DNA of 64,000 nt from Candidatus Ribeiella danica. GTDB lineage: Bacteria; Chloroflexota; Chloroflexia; Chloroflexales; Roseiflexaceae. This document shows positions 1 to 9,521 of this stretch, one piece after another. The notes beneath the pieces were generated by a model. That model was not told where the DNA came from, did no database searches, and saw nothing but the letters and a program-made list of their open reading frames with translations. How positions within the stretch are numbered: the first letter of the stretch is position 1; each line of letters opens with the position of its first letter. The stretch is from contig JADKFS010000008.1 in NCBI GenBank assembly GCA_016717335.1, positions 186,001-250,000 on the forward strand, in the 5' to 3' direction. The translations under genes and the position numbers were made by a program.

Positions 1-55
1 GGGTGAGGGAAACAGAGCGAGGGGATGCGCCGGGGGCGCATCCCCTCGCTCACCC
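1..55. repeat. GC-rich hairpin at the window edge
   Basis: Perfect 16-bp inverted repeat at 15-30 and 36-51 with a 5-nt loop, inside an outer GGGTGA/TCACCC pair (1-6 and 50-55). It belongs to the CTCACCC...GGGTGAG hairpin family seen elsewhere in the window. It may terminate a gene that lies outside the window. The remaining bases before the first gene show only a weak promoter candidate. Confidence 0.6.
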
Positions 56-153
56 ATGTAATCACCCGCCTAATCACCCGCCCCAGGTGATAGTGTGCTC
101 ACCCCGCTTCCTGCTACCCTGCGAGCAACGGTTTTCTTTGCAGGAGCGAGGAC

Positions 154-2751
154 ATGATCACAGAACACACGAACGAAGCGCAGTCGTCGAGCGCGCGCAC
201 GGACACGGTGCGCTGGTTCGAGGATCTGGACCGCGGCGCGCTGATGGCGGCCGGCGGCAAGGGCGCGAACCTGGGCGAGCTGACGCGCGCGGGGCTGCCG
301 GTGCCCCCCGGCTTTGTCGTAACGACCGCGGCGTACCAGGCGGTGCTCGACGCAAGCGGGCTGCACGCGCGCATCGCCGGGCGGCTGCGCGGGCTGGCGG
401 CCCAGGATCTCGCGGCAGTCCAGTCGGCCAGCGCCGAGATCGGCGGGTGGATCGCGGCAGCGCCCGTGCCGGGGTCGATCCAGTCGGCGATCAGCCGGGC
501 CTACGCGCAGCTGAGCGAGCGCGTGGCGCCGGCCGGCGCCGCCGTGCCCGTCGCGGTGCGATCGAGCGCGACGGCCGAAGATCTGCCGTCGGCGTCGTTC
601 GCCGGGCAGCAGGAGACCTTCCTGCACGTGCGGGGCGGGGCCGCGCTGCTGGAGCATATCCGGCGCTGCTGGGCGAGCCTCTGGACCGCGCAGGCGATCT
701 CCTACCGCGCCGGCATGGGCTTCGGGCACGACGCCGTGTCGCTGGCGGTGGTGGTGCAGGCGATGGCGCCCGCCGATGTCGCCGGGGTGATGTTCACCGC
801 CAACCCGGTGTCCGGCCGGCACGACGAGATCTTGATCAGCGCGAGCTACGGCCTGGGCGAGTCCGTCGTCGGCGGCAGCGTGACGCCGGACACATTCGTG
901 CTTGCGCCGGACGGAAGCGCCCGCGCGCGCACGCTGGGAGCCAAGGAGCAGCGGATCGTCCCGAATGGGGCCGGCACCCGCAGCGAGCCGGTGCCCGTGG
1001 AGCTGCGGGCGCGCTTCTGCCTGACCGCGCAGGACCTGGCCGCGCTCGCCGCGCTGGCCGGGCGGGTGCAGTCGCACTACGGCGCCCCGCAGGACACCGA
1101 GTGGGCGCTGAGCGATGGGAAGCTGTTCCTGCTGCAGGCCCGCCCGATCACCGCGATGCCGGCCCAGCTGGAGGCGCCGGCGCGGCGCGACGAGGCGCCG
1201 ATCAACGGCAAGCCGTTTGGCGTGAAGCAGACGGTGGAGTACTGGCCGGAGCCGCCGACGCCGCTCGACCTATCGTTCTTTCGCTACGCGAGCGCCGGCA
1301 GCGATGCGCTCTACCGGATGTTCGGCATGCGGCCCGCACACGAGCTGCCGCAGCCGGTCGAGCGTCCCGACGGGCGGATGGCCGTGCGGATCTCCAACCC
1401 CCGGCTCTCGCCCGCCATCCTGTGGAGCGTGCCCGCGCAGCTGCTGTTCGCGCGCGGCGACCCGCAGGCGCGCTGGCAGCCGGTGGCCGACGCGATGGCG
1501 GGCGCGGTCGAGCGCTGGCAGGCCGCGGCCGCGGCGGCGGAGGCGCCCGCCCTGGCGCGCCTGCTCGAGCAGGAGATGCGCGAGTTCGGCACGCTGCTCG
1601 GCCGGCGCTTTCAGGCGGTCTTCTTCGCGGGCATCAGGCCCCTGCTGCTGCTGAAGCTGTGGACGCGCGTCGTGGGCGGCAAGGCCGGCGCGTCGGCGCT
1701 GGAGGACCGGCTGATGCGCGCAGTCCCGTTTCGCACGGCGCTGCAGAACCAGGCGGTCGAGCGCCTGGCGCGGGTGGCGGCCGACCACGGCAAGGGCAGC
1801 CCGCAGCTCGCGGCGGCGCTGGAGCGCTTCATGGCCGAGTGGGGCGTCCGGCCCGCGCGCGGGATGGCCGGCATGCCCAGCGTCCCGACCTGGCGCGAGT
1901 CGCCGGAGCAGGTGCTTGGGCTGGTGGACGCGCTGCTGTCGGACCCGGACGCCCGCGCGCCGGAGGAGGCCGAGCGCCGGCAGGAGCTGGACTACCGGGC
2001 GGCCAGCGCCGAGGTGGAGCGAAAGCTGTGGCCGCCGCTGCGCGGCAGGTTTCGCGCGGCCCTGGCGCAGGCGCGCGCGAGCCTGGTGACCCGCGAGGAG
2101 AGCCTGTTCCGCATGGAGGCGCTGATCGCGGCCATCCGGCAGACGGCGCTGCGCCTGGGCGAGGCGCTCGCACGGGAGGGCGCGCTGGACGCGCCCGGCG
2201 ACGTGCTGTTCCTGCTGGCCGACGAGCTTGCGCCCGCGGCGCAGGGCCGGCTGGACGCCAGGGAGCTGGTCGCCCGGCGCAGGCGCGGCTACGCCGAGGT
2301 CGTCGCCGCGCACGAGCGCGGGCAGCACTGGCTGGTCACGACCGGCTCGGTCGCGCGGGAGGCCCTGAGCGACAAGAAGGCGTCCAGGCGCGCGCGGCAG
2401 GCGGGCGGCGCGAACACCCTCAGCGGCCTGGCGGCGAGCGGCGGGCAGGCCACCGCGCCGGTCTGCGTCATCCACGGCCCGCACGAGTTCGGCAAGATGG
2501 TCAAGGGCGCGGTGCTGGTCGCGCCGTTTACCGCACCGATCTGGACGCCGCTGTTCCGCCTCGCATCCGCCGTCGTCACCGAGATCGGCAGCCCGGTCTC
2601 ACACGCCGCGATCGTCGCGCGCGAGTACGGCGTCCCGGCGGTTGTGGCCGTGCCCGGCGCGACCAGCGCGCTGCGCGACGGGCAGTACGTGCAGGTCGAC
2701 GGGACGCGCGGCGTGGTGACCGTGCTGGGCGGTGAAAGGAAGCAGCCGTGA
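154..2751 (+). CDS. PEP synthase/rifampicin phosphotransferase-like PEP-utilising enzyme
   Basis: The protein has 865 residues. The N-terminal PPDK-type ATP-binding domain shows GGKGANLGEL (34-43) and VRSSATAEDLPSASFAG (135-151). The C-terminal swivelling phosphohistidine domain shows SHAAIVARE with the likely phosphorylated His at residue 817. Enzymes of this architecture split ATP to a phosphohistidine and pass phosphate on to pyruvate (PEP synthase) or to a drug (rifampicin phosphotransferase, Rph). The domain order ATP-grasp / central helical region / C-terminal His domain and the length match Rph-like proteins better than PEP synthase (about 800 residues with a C-terminal TIM barrel), but the substrate cannot be read from the sequence. 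The start is the ATG with AGGAG at 142-146. The stop overlaps the GTG of the next gene (GTGA), so the exporter is translationally coupled. Confidence 0.8.
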   Translation: MITEHTNEAQSSSARTDTVRWFEDLDRGALMAAGGKGANLGELTRAGLPVPPGFVVTTAAYQAVLDASGLHARIAGRLRGLAAQDLAAVQSASAEIGGWIAAAPVPGSIQSAISRAYAQLSERVAPAGAAVPVAVRSSATAEDLPSASFAGQQETFLHVRGGAALLEHIRRCWASLWTAQAISYRAGMGFGHDAVSLAVVVQAMAPADVAGVMFTANPVSGRHDEILISASYGLGESVVGGSVTPDTFVLAPDGSARARTLGAKEQRIVPNGAGTRSEPVPVELRARFCLTAQDLAALAALAGRVQSHYGAPQDTEWALSDGKLFLLQARPITAMPAQLEAPARRDEAPINGKPFGVKQTVEYWPEPPTPLDLSFFRYASAGSDALYRMFGMRPAHELPQPVERPDGRMAVRISNPRLSPAILWSVPAQLLFARGDPQARWQPVADAMAGAVERWQAAAAAAEAPALARLLEQEMREFGTLLGRRFQAVFFAGIRPLLLLKLWTRVVGGKAGASALEDRLMRAVPFRTALQNQAVERLARVAADHGKGSPQLAAALERFMAEWGVRPARGMAGMPSVPTWRESPEQVLGLVDALLSDPDARAPEEAERRQELDYRAASAEVERKLWPPLRGRFRAALAQARASLVTREESLFRMEALIAAIRQTALRLGEALAREGALDAPGDVLFLLADELAPAAQGRLDARELVARRRRGYAEVVAAHERGQHWLVTTGSVAREALSDKKASRRARQAGGANTLSGLAASGGQATAPVCVIHGPHEFGKMVKGAVLVAPFTAPIWTPLFRLASAVVTEIGSPVSHAAIVAREYGVPAVVAVPGATSALRDGQYVQVDGTRGVVTVLGGERKQP

Positions 2752-3986
2752 GATCAGCTCAGAACGCGCCGGCGAGCGCGCCCAGGGCCGCGCTGCTGTT
2801 CATCTTCGCGGTGGTCCTGCTCGACGTGGTCGGGATGAGCATGCTCATCCCGATCCAGGCCTACATCGTGCGCGCGTACGACAGCGACGCGCTGACCGTC
2901 ACCCTGCTCTCGGTCGTCTACGCCGCCGCGCAGTTCGCGGCCACGCCCATCCTGGGCACGCTGTCCGATCGCTACGGGCGGCGGCCGGTCCTGCTGATCA
3001 GCGTCCTCGGCTCGGCGGCCGGCTACGCGCTGTTCGGAATGAGCGGGGCGCTGTGGATGCTGTTCGTGTCGCGGCTGATCGACGGCGTCACCGGCGGCAA
3101 TATCTCGACCGCCTCGGCCTACATCGCCGACGTCTCGCCGCGCGAGGATCGCGCCAAGAACTTCGCGCTGCTGGGTGTGGCGTTTGGGCTGGGGTTCATC
3201 GCCGGGCCGGCAATGAGCGGCGCGCTGAGCCAGGTCAGCCTGTCCGCGCCCGCCTACGCGGCGGCGGCGCTCGCGCTGCTGAGCGCGGGCGTCGGCTTCG
3301 TGGCGCTGCCGGAATCGCTGCCGGTGGAGCGGCGCGCGCGCGCGCCGCTGCGCTGGGCCGATCTGAACCCGCTCGCGCCGATCGGCGCGCTCATCCAACG
3401 GCGCGAGCTGCGCGGGCTGTTCGCGGCGTACTGCCTCTTCAACTTCGTCATCATGGGCTACAATACGATCGTGCCGGTGTTCCTGATCGAGCGCTTCGGC
3501 GTCACGCCGATCAGCCTTGCCGGGCTGCTGGCGGCTGTCGGTCTCACAAACCTGATCGTGCAGGGGACCCTGGTCGGGCGGCTGGTCAAGCGCTTCGGCG
3601 AGCGGCGGCTGGCGGTCGCGGGGCTGCTGCTCCAGGCGCTCGGCGTCGTCTCCGCCGTGGTTGTGCCGGCCTTCTGGATGCTGTATGCTATCAACGCCGT
3701 GACGAACGGCGGCGCCGGCCCGCTGCGCCCGTCGCTGAGCGCGCTGCTGGCGAACAGTGTGGCGGCGGAGGAGCAGGGCCGGCTGAACGGCGTCAGCGCG
3801 GCGCTCGCCAGCCTGATGAGCGTCTTCGGCCCGCTGTGGGCGGGCGCGACGTACGACTATGTCGCGCCGGGGGCGCCGTTCTGGATCGGGGCGGCGCTGC
3901 TGGCCGCGGCGAGCCTGCCGCTGCTGAGCGGGCGCGGCGCGGGCGCGCCGGCCGGGCAGGCAGCCGAAGCGCAAAGGAGCCGATAG
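2748..3986 (+). CDS. MFS drug-type transporter
   Basis: A 412-residue integral membrane protein with about 12 predicted hydrophobic segments. The MFS motif A appears as GTLSDRYGRRPVLL (70-83) in the loop after helix 2, which places it with the DHA1/TetA-like proton antiporters. It starts at a GTG inside the stop codon of the upstream PEP-utilising enzyme and ends directly before the next start, so the three genes look like one operon. Pairing with an Rph-like enzyme would fit a small-molecule or antibiotic defence role (inference). The substrate is unknown. Confidence 0.85.
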   Translation: MRSAQNAPASAPRAALLFIFAVVLLDVVGMSMLIPIQAYIVRAYDSDALTVTLLSVVYAAAQFAATPILGTLSDRYGRRPVLLISVLGSAAGYALFGMSGALWMLFVSRLIDGVTGGNISTASAYIADVSPREDRAKNFALLGVAFGLGFIAGPAMSGALSQVSLSAPAYAAAALALLSAGVGFVALPESLPVERRARAPLRWADLNPLAPIGALIQRRELRGLFAAYCLFNFVIMGYNTIVPVFLIERFGVTPISLAGLLAAVGLTNLIVQGTLVGRLVKRFGERRLAVAGLLLQALGVVSAVVVPAFWMLYAINAVTNGGAGPLRPSLSALLANSVAAEEQGRLNGVSAALASLMSVFGPLWAGATYDYVAPGAPFWIGAALLAAASLPLLSGRGAGAPAGQAAEAQRSR

Positions 3987-4571
3987 GTGACACAGCGATC
4001 GATGCTCGTCGGCAGGACCCCGACCGTGGTCATTCGCGCCGGCGGCGAGGTGCAGGTAGCCGGCTGGGAAGGCGACCGCCTGGAGGCCGTGACCGAGGGC
4101 CGCTGGGGGCTCCAGCTCAAGCAGCGCCGCGGCGTGGCCGAGGTGCAGATCGGCGGCAGCGGAGTCGTGCGGCTGCCGCTCGGCAGCGCTGTGACCGTCT
4201 ACTCCGGCAAGAGCGCCGACATACGGGGCATCCGCGGCAGCCTGACCGTCTACGCCGGCGGGGGCGCGTTCCTGCGCGAGGTCGGCACGGTCGCGCACCT
4301 CTCGGCCGGGGGCATGGTCGACGTGACGGCCGAGCGCGTCGAGGGCAGCGACGTCAAGCTGACCGCCGGGGGCAGCCTGCGCTGCGCGATCCGCGGCCTG
4401 CGCGACGCGCGGCTGCTGGTCAGCGACCTTGGCGGCCGCTGGGAGGGCGTGATCGGCGATGGGCGGGCCACGCTGCGCCTCGAGGCCGGCGGGGACGTGA
4501 CGCTCGTGACCGACCAGGCCGTCGTGGCGCAGCCGCCGCACTACATTCTCGGCCAGATCGAGCAAGGCTGA
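3987..4571 (+). CDS. Small beta-rich protein of unknown function
   Basis: The protein has 194 residues, no signal peptide and no membrane segment. It consists of short alternating hydrophobic/Gly stretches (for example VVIRAGGEVQVAGWEGD, LTVYAGGGAFL, LTAGGSLRCAI, RLEAGGDVTLV), which suggests a repetitive beta-helix or beta-sandwich, reminiscent of DUF4097-type adhesin-like folds. I do not recognise a catalytic motif. The GTG start lies immediately after the MFS stop, with AAAGGAG at 3973-3979, so it is the third gene of the operon. A promoterless partner of the exporter is plausible, but its function is unknown. Confidence 0.7.
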   Translation: MTQRSMLVGRTPTVVIRAGGEVQVAGWEGDRLEAVTEGRWGLQLKQRRGVAEVQIGGSGVVRLPLGSAVTVYSGKSADIRGIRGSLTVYAGGGAFLREVGTVAHLSAGGMVDVTAERVEGSDVKLTAGGSLRCAIRGLRDARLLVSDLGGRWEGVIGDGRATLRLEAGGDVTLVTDQAVVAQPPHYILGQIEQG

Positions 4572-5118
4572 GAACGGCGGCGGGGGTGGGCCGCCACCCC
4601 CGCCGCCCCCCGGCCGGGGCTTGCGCCCCTGGACCCCAAAAGCATCACTCTTTCGTCGTTTGTACGGGGGGCTGCGCGCCCCCCGCACCCCCGCGTGGGT
4701 CACACCCCACAAGTATTCGGGGGGCTGCGCGCCCCCCGCGCCCCCGCGGGCGGGGGTGGGCCGCCACCCCCGCCGCCCCCCGGCCGGGGCTTGCGCCCCT
4801 GGACCCCAAAATGAATGCTGTCTCGTTTGCGATGTTTGACGCACATGCCTCACTGAATGCGGCACGGCGGGATGTGCACCGGCCGTACTCGGAATGGTAT
4901 GAGGCATGTGCCACTCACATTGAAATGGAGACGGCACCATTTGCCGGCGGGGGGCCGGGGGCGCAGCGCCCCGGAGAAAAAGCTGACCAGCTGACCAGCT
5001 GACACGGTGACAAGGTGAGCGGGCCGGGGGCGCCCCGGAAAAACTACCTGGCCGGAGGCCGCCAGAACCGGCGCGGGTGCCCCCGGGCGGGGGGCCGGGG
5101 GCGCAGCGCCCCGGAAAA
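4572..5118. repeat. Composite repeat element R1 (core plus GC palindromes)
   Basis: This gene-free stretch is made of modules shared with five other loci: a G-rich palindrome ending TTGCGCCCCTGGACCCC (two copies), a moderately GC core containing ACGCACATGCCTCACTGAAT and CACATTGAAATGGAGAC, then TTTGCCGG and the palindrome GGGGGCGCAGCGCCCC (repeated). Short tracts of AGCTGACC and GGTGACAA lie between the last palindromes. Open frames crossing it are low-complexity and not credible as genes. Confidence 0.85.
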
Positions 5119-5256
5119 GACACACCCAAACGAATGACAACCGCCGATCTCTGTGCTAAGATGAGCGCCACGCACGATCGCGCCCCATACATGCCCGCAC
5201 AGGTCCGCAAGCATACCTGCCTGATTTTGAGCGGAAGACGGAAGGCGGTGGAGCAT

Positions 5257-5892
5257 ATGCGACCCTGGACGCTCGAGCGCGGCGCCCTCTGGGCCATCGA
5301 CGTCGGCGACCCGCTGCCCCCGCCGTGCCAGGCGCGGGTTCAGGCGGAATTCGCAGAGGTGTGCGGCGACGACTTGGAGGAGCTGGCCGGGGCCATGAGC
5401 CTGCCCACCCCGGAGCCGATCCGGCAGCGATTGCGGGGCGGGCGGCGCTGTTTCAGCCTGCGGATCGCCGGCGAGATCGCCGCGTATGGCTGGATAACGC
5501 GCGGCCCCGAGCTCGTCGGCGAGCTGGAGCGCGAGTTCCACCTGCACGACGACGAGGCCTACATCTGGGATTGTGGCACCGTTCCGGCGTGGCGCGGCCG
5601 GCGCTGCTACAGCGCGCTTCTGAGCCAGCTTGTTCGCCAACTGCGCAGCGAGGGCGCCCCGCGCATCTGGATCGGCGCCTCGCGCCTGAACCGCGCCTCG
5701 ATCTGCGGCATCATCAACGCCGGCTTCGACCCGGTTATCGATCTGACCTACTGCCGGCTCGCTCGCCTGACGCTGATGCGGATCTCCCAGGCGCCCACGG
5801 CCCGGCGCCCGCTCGTCGCGGCGGCCTACCGCATCCTGCTCAGCGCCCACGAGCGGCGTCTCGGGCAGCTGGCGCTCGGGTATCTGCCCTGA
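5257..5892 (+). CDS. GNAT-like acetyltransferase
   Basis: The protein has 211 residues from the ATG at 5257, which follows an AAGGCGG sequence. Longer in-frame starts run back into repeat R1 and were not used. The central region, with AYIWDCGTVPAWRGRRCYSA (101-120) followed by a helix, resembles the beta4/alpha3 acetyl-CoA pyrophosphate loop of GNAT proteins, with R113-G114-R115. The C-terminal part, IGASRLNRASICGIINAGF, fits the GNAT pattern in which an Asn and a following helix lead to beta6. Substrate unknown. A 46-nt gap to the VOC gene suggests co-transcription. Confidence 0.65.
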   Translation: MRPWTLERGALWAIDVGDPLPPPCQARVQAEFAEVCGDDLEELAGAMSLPTPEPIRQRLRGGRRCFSLRIAGEIAAYGWITRGPELVGELEREFHLHDDEAYIWDCGTVPAWRGRRCYSALLSQLVRQLRSEGAPRIWIGASRLNRASICGIINAGFDPVIDLTYCRLARLTLMRISQAPTARRPLVAAAYRILLSAHERRLGQLALGYLP

Positions 5893-5938
5893 GCGCTGAA
5901 TGCCGAGCGCCAACCTGTCCAGCAAAGAAGGAGTAGCT

Positions 5939-6541
5939 ATGCACAAAATTCAAACGCAAGGGGTGCACCATATCACCCTCGTCGGGGCGAGCCGGCAGGT
6001 CTCGATCGACTTCTGGGAAGGCGTGCTGGGCATGCCCTTTGTCTTCGAGCAGCCCAACCTGGATAACCCGGACGAGAGCCACCTGTACTTCGACCCCGGC
6101 GACGGCCGCCTGATCACCGTCTTTACGAACGAGACCCGCGAGGTCGACACGACGCCCAACCCCGAAGGGATCGGCAACCTGCACCACCTGGCCTTCAACG
6201 TCTCGCGGGCGACATTCACGCAGGCGGCGCGGCGGCTCGACGAGCGCGGCATCAAGCACACGGGCGAGATCGACCGCGGCTTCATGCACTCGATCTACTT
6301 CCGCGACCCGCTCGGGCAGCGGGTCGAGCTGGCGTGCTACAAATTCCAGCCGCCGGGCGGCTTCAGCCACGCGCAGGTCTTGCTCGAAGCGCATCGCCTG
6401 CGGGTCGCGGAAGGGGCCTACAATATCCAGGACTCGCACCTGGCCGACGCGATCGAGCTGTTGATCCGCCGAAGCCAGGGCTCGCTGTCAGAAGATCGCG
6501 CGGCCCGCTACGCCTACGCCCAGGAAGTAGCCGGCCCCTAA
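5939..6541 (+). CDS. VOC-fold ring-cleaving dioxygenase-like/glyoxalase protein
   Basis: A 200-residue vicinal-oxygen-chelate protein with two beta-alpha-beta-beta-beta modules. Candidate metal ligands are H11 (VHHITLVG), H83 (LHHLAFNV) and E130 (GQRVELACY), the usual 2-His-1-Glu pattern. The family includes extradiol dioxygenases, glyoxalases and fosfomycin/bleomycin resistance proteins. The spacing and the GVHHITL opening look most like the PcpA/LinE-type ring-cleaving dioxygenase subgroup. The start is the ATG with AAGGAG at 5928-5933. It follows the acetyltransferase closely. Confidence 0.8.
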   Translation: MHKIQTQGVHHITLVGASRQVSIDFWEGVLGMPFVFEQPNLDNPDESHLYFDPGDGRLITVFTNETREVDTTPNPEGIGNLHHLAFNVSRATFTQAARRLDERGIKHTGEIDRGFMHSIYFRDPLGQRVELACYKFQPPGGFSHAQVLLEAHRLRVAEGAYNIQDSHLADAIELLIRRSQGSLSEDRAARYAYAQEVAGP

Positions 6542-6597
6542 GGGATTTTGGAATAGCTGCTCCGCTGGGGGGTGTCGTGCCGACGGCCCGCGTGATT

Positions 6598-7225
<628 letters not shown>

Positions 7226-7233
7226 GGATACGC

Positions 7234-8196
7234 TCAGTAGCCGGCCTGCTTATCCACCACGTTGTGGAGCGGCTCGCCGGCGCGGTAGCGCCGCAGGTTG
7301 TCGAGGAAGATCGCCATGGCGCGCTCGTCGTACCTGGGCGTCGAGCCGGCGTAGTGCGCGGTGATGATCACGTTCTCCATCGCCCACAGCGGCGAGCTGG
7401 CCGGCAGCGGCTCCTCGGCGAACACGTCCAGCGCCGCGCCGGCGATCCGGCGCTCCTCCAGCGCCCGCACCAGCGCCGGCTGGTCCACCGTGCCGCCGCG
7501 CCCGATGTTGATCAGGTAGGCAGTCGGCCGCATCGCCCGCAGCTCGGCCGCGCCGATCATGCCCTGTGTCGCGCGGCTCAGCGGCACCGTCAGCACCACG
7601 ACGTCGGCGCGCGCCAGCCGCTCGCGCAGCTGCTCCGGCGCGTACATCGCGGCCACCCCCGCGACGCCGTGCTCGGGGTGGCGCCGGATGCCCTCGACGC
7701 GCATGCCGAGCGCGCGCGCCAGGGCGGCGGTCCGCGCGCCGATCGCGCCGACGCCGACCAGCAGCATGGTCTTGCCGTCCAGCTCGAACAGCTCGCCCGG
7801 CTGCGGCTCCCACCAGTCGCGCCGCGCCTGGGCGCGCGCCGCGCGGTGCAGCCCGCGCGCGAACATCAGCAGCGTGCCGACAATATGCTCGCCGATCGGG
7901 ATGGCGTGCACGCCCGAGGCGTTGGTCAGCACGAAGTCGCGGTCGGCCGCCGCCGGGTGGCGCAGCAGCCAGTCGGCGCCGGCGCCCCACTGCTGAAACC
8001 AGCGCAGGCGCGGCGCCCGCGCCACCAGGTCGTGCGGGACGCCCCCGGCGGCGATCTCGACCTGATCCAGCAGCGCCTCGATCGCGGAGCGCTCGCGCGT
8101 CGCGACGACGCGCAGGTCGGGCGCCAGCCCGCGCACCTGCTCCAGCGCGGCCGGGTCGATCTCCTCCGGCGCGAAGCCCAGCAGCAGTACGCCCAT
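7234..8196 (-). CDS. D-2-hydroxyacid dehydrogenase (NAD-dependent)
   Basis: The protein has 320 residues. The Rossmann dinucleotide loop is GVGAIG (148-153), and the catalytic triad of the D-2-hydroxyacid dehydrogenase family is visible: R233 (NIGRGG), E262 (AEEPLP) and H281 (ITAHYAG). Family members reduce 2-keto acids such as glyoxylate, hydroxypyruvate or phenylpyruvate. The exact substrate is not clear, and the short N-terminal catalytic half resembles the GhrA-like group. The start is supported by AGGAGG just upstream. A TATAAT box lies about 70 bp before the gene. Confidence 0.85.
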   Translation of the reverse strand: MGVLLLGFAPEEIDPAALEQVRGLAPDLRVVATRERSAIEALLDQVEIAAGGVPHDLVARAPRLRWFQQWGAGADWLLRHPAAADRDFVLTNASGVHAIPIGEHIVGTLLMFARGLHRAARAQARRDWWEPQPGELFELDGKTMLLVGVGAIGARTAALARALGMRVEGIRRHPEHGVAGVAAMYAPEQLRERLARADVVVLTVPLSRATQGMIGAAELRAMRPTAYLINIGRGGTVDQPALVRALEERRIAGAALDVFAEEPLPASSPLWAMENVIITAHYAGSTPRYDERAMAIFLDNLRRYRAGEPLHNVVDKQAGY

Positions 8197-8264
8197 CGCT
8201 CCTCCTCTCTGCGCTCGACTATGGCTCGCCCGGCTGAGGCGTGCCGCAAGCGACGTGCCGCCGG

Positions 8265-8270
8265 ATTATA
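8265..8270 (-). promoter_or_regulatory. Candidate -10 box of the hydroxyacid dehydrogenase
   Basis: Reads TATAAT on the minus strand, giving a 5' leader of about 60 nt. The matching -35 would fall inside repeat R3, which begins at about 8281, so the repeat may have replaced the original -35 region. Confidence 0.45.
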
Positions 8271-8280
8271 CACCCTCTCT

Positions 8281-8935
8281 TCTTGCCGGGCGCTGCGCCC
8301 CCGGCCCCCCGCCTTCTCATCTTGTCTCCTGGTCTCCTTGTCACCTTGTCATCTTTTCTCCGGGGCGCTGCGCCCCCGGCCCCCTCGCCTTCTCATCTTG
8401 TCTCCTTGTCACCTTGTCATCTTTTCTCCGGGGCGCTGCGCCCCCGGCCCCCCGCCTTCTCATCTTGTCTCCTTGTCATCTTGTCTCCTTGTCTCCTTGT
8501 CTCCTTGTCTCCGGAGCGCGGCGCCCCCGGCCCCCCGCCTTCTCATCTTGTCTCCTTGTCAGCTTGTCATTTTTTCTCCGGGGCGCTGCGCCCCCGGCCC
8601 CCCGCCCGGGGGAACCCACGCCGGTTCCCCCGGCCCCCCTCCGGCAAATCAGGCTATCTCCATTTCAATGCCAGTGGCCGATGCCTCACACCATTCGAGC
8701 ACGGCCTGTGCACATCCCGCTGTGCGTGGATTCAGCCAGGCATGAGCCACCGGCGCTCAGCAAGAGGCAGCATCATTTTGGGGTCCAGGGGCGCCAGCCC
8801 CGGCCGGGGGGCGGCGGGGGTGGCGGCCCACCCCCGCCCGCGGGGGCGGGGGGGGGCCCCCCGAACGCCGCGGGGGCGCGCAGCCCCCCGAACGAGCCGC
8901 GGGGGCGCGGGGGCGCGTAGCCCCCCGACCACAGC
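8281..8935. repeat. Composite repeat element R3 with palindrome/TTGTCTCC array
   Basis: Five copies of the GGGGCGCTGCGCCCC-type palindrome alternate with low-complexity tracts of CTTGTCTCC/CTTGTCAC (8284-8590). The conserved core follows: CCATTTCAATGCCAGTGGC, GTGCACATCC, GGATTCAGCCAGGCATG, TTGGGGTCCAGGGGC. GC-rich CGAACGAGCCGCGGGG units end the element. The array mimics a CRISPR at first sight, but the spacers are all built from the same short words. Confidence 0.85.
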
Positions 8936-8968
8936 CTGTAGGCTGCGATACCCGGTATCGCTCACCTG

Positions 8969-8977
8969 TGCTATACT
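8969..8977 (+). promoter_or_regulatory. Extended -10 promoter of the DinB-like gene
   Basis: TG-C-TATACT, an extended -10 with no clear -35, 34 bp before the start codon. The same TGCTAtAaT style recurs before other genes in the window. Confidence 0.5.
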
Positions 8978-9010
8978 GCGCGGAGCGCAAAAGATCGAGA
9001 GGAGGAGCCA

Positions 9011-9499
9011 ATGACCACACGCGATGACGCGATTGCGGCGCTCGATCGCACCCGCGCCGAGCTGCTCGACGCGATCCGGGGGCTCGACGAGCGCGCGCTC
9101 GATCGCAAGGGCGCCGTGGGCGACTGGTCGATCAAGAACATGCTGGCCCACATCGCCGCCTGGGAGGAGTGGGTCGTCCAGGCGCTGCCGGCGCGGCTCG
9201 CGGCCGCAACCACGCCGCCGGACATGCGCGCGCGGCTGCAGGACGAGGACCGCTTCAACGCCGAGGAGGTGGCCGAGCGCGAGGAGCTGACGCCGGGCGA
9301 GCAGCTGATGGAGCTAGAGCGCACCCGCGCCGAGCTGCTGGCCTACCTGCGCGGGCTCGACCAGCCGACCCTGGCGCGCGCGCAGCCGTGGGACACCTGG
9401 CCGGGCACGATCCCCGACTACCTGCTCGTGTCCCTGCGCGACCACGAGGCCGAGCATATCGAGGCCCTGCGCGCCGCGGCCGCCGAGGTGATAAGGTGA
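9011..9499 (+). CDS. DinB/DfsB-like four-helix bundle protein
   Basis: The protein has 162 residues and is strongly helical. The opening LDRTRAELLDAIRGLDE and the NMLAHIAAWEEWVVQAL segment are typical of the DinB/DfsB/ClbS superfamily, whose members are often metal-binding thiol-dependent enzymes. Possible metal ligands are H47 in helix 2 and the late DHEAEHI histidines. The biochemical role is unknown. The start has GGAGGAG immediately upstream. The gene ends 22 bp before the ABC exporter genes and probably shares their transcript. Confidence 0.7.
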   Translation: MTTRDDAIAALDRTRAELLDAIRGLDERALDRKGAVGDWSIKNMLAHIAAWEEWVVQALPARLAAATTPPDMRARLQDEDRFNAEEVAEREELTPGEQLMELERTRAELLAYLRGLDQPTLARAQPWDTWPGTIPDYLLVSLRDHEAEHIEALRAAAAEVIR

Positions 9500-9521
9500 C
9501 AAGGTGAAGAGGGAGTAGAGC

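Noticed and set aside
3..2735. Very long open frame in another frame over the first gene, and many others like it on both strands
   Set aside because: High GC makes stops rare. The encoded proteins are Arg/Ala/Gly-rich with no motifs, while the overlapping frames carry clear family motifs.
5077..5256. Longer start for the GNAT-like gene
   Set aside because: The first part lies inside repeat R1 and encodes low-complexity sequence.
2754..5297. 847-codon minus-strand frame opposite the MFS and downstream genes
   Set aside because: It is antisense to three genes and a repeat, with composition typical of a shadow frame.
8281..8590. CRISPR-like array of palindromic repeats and spacers
   Set aside because: The spacers are all made of the same CTTGTCTCC/CTTGTCAC words, repeats are degenerate and no cas gene is near.
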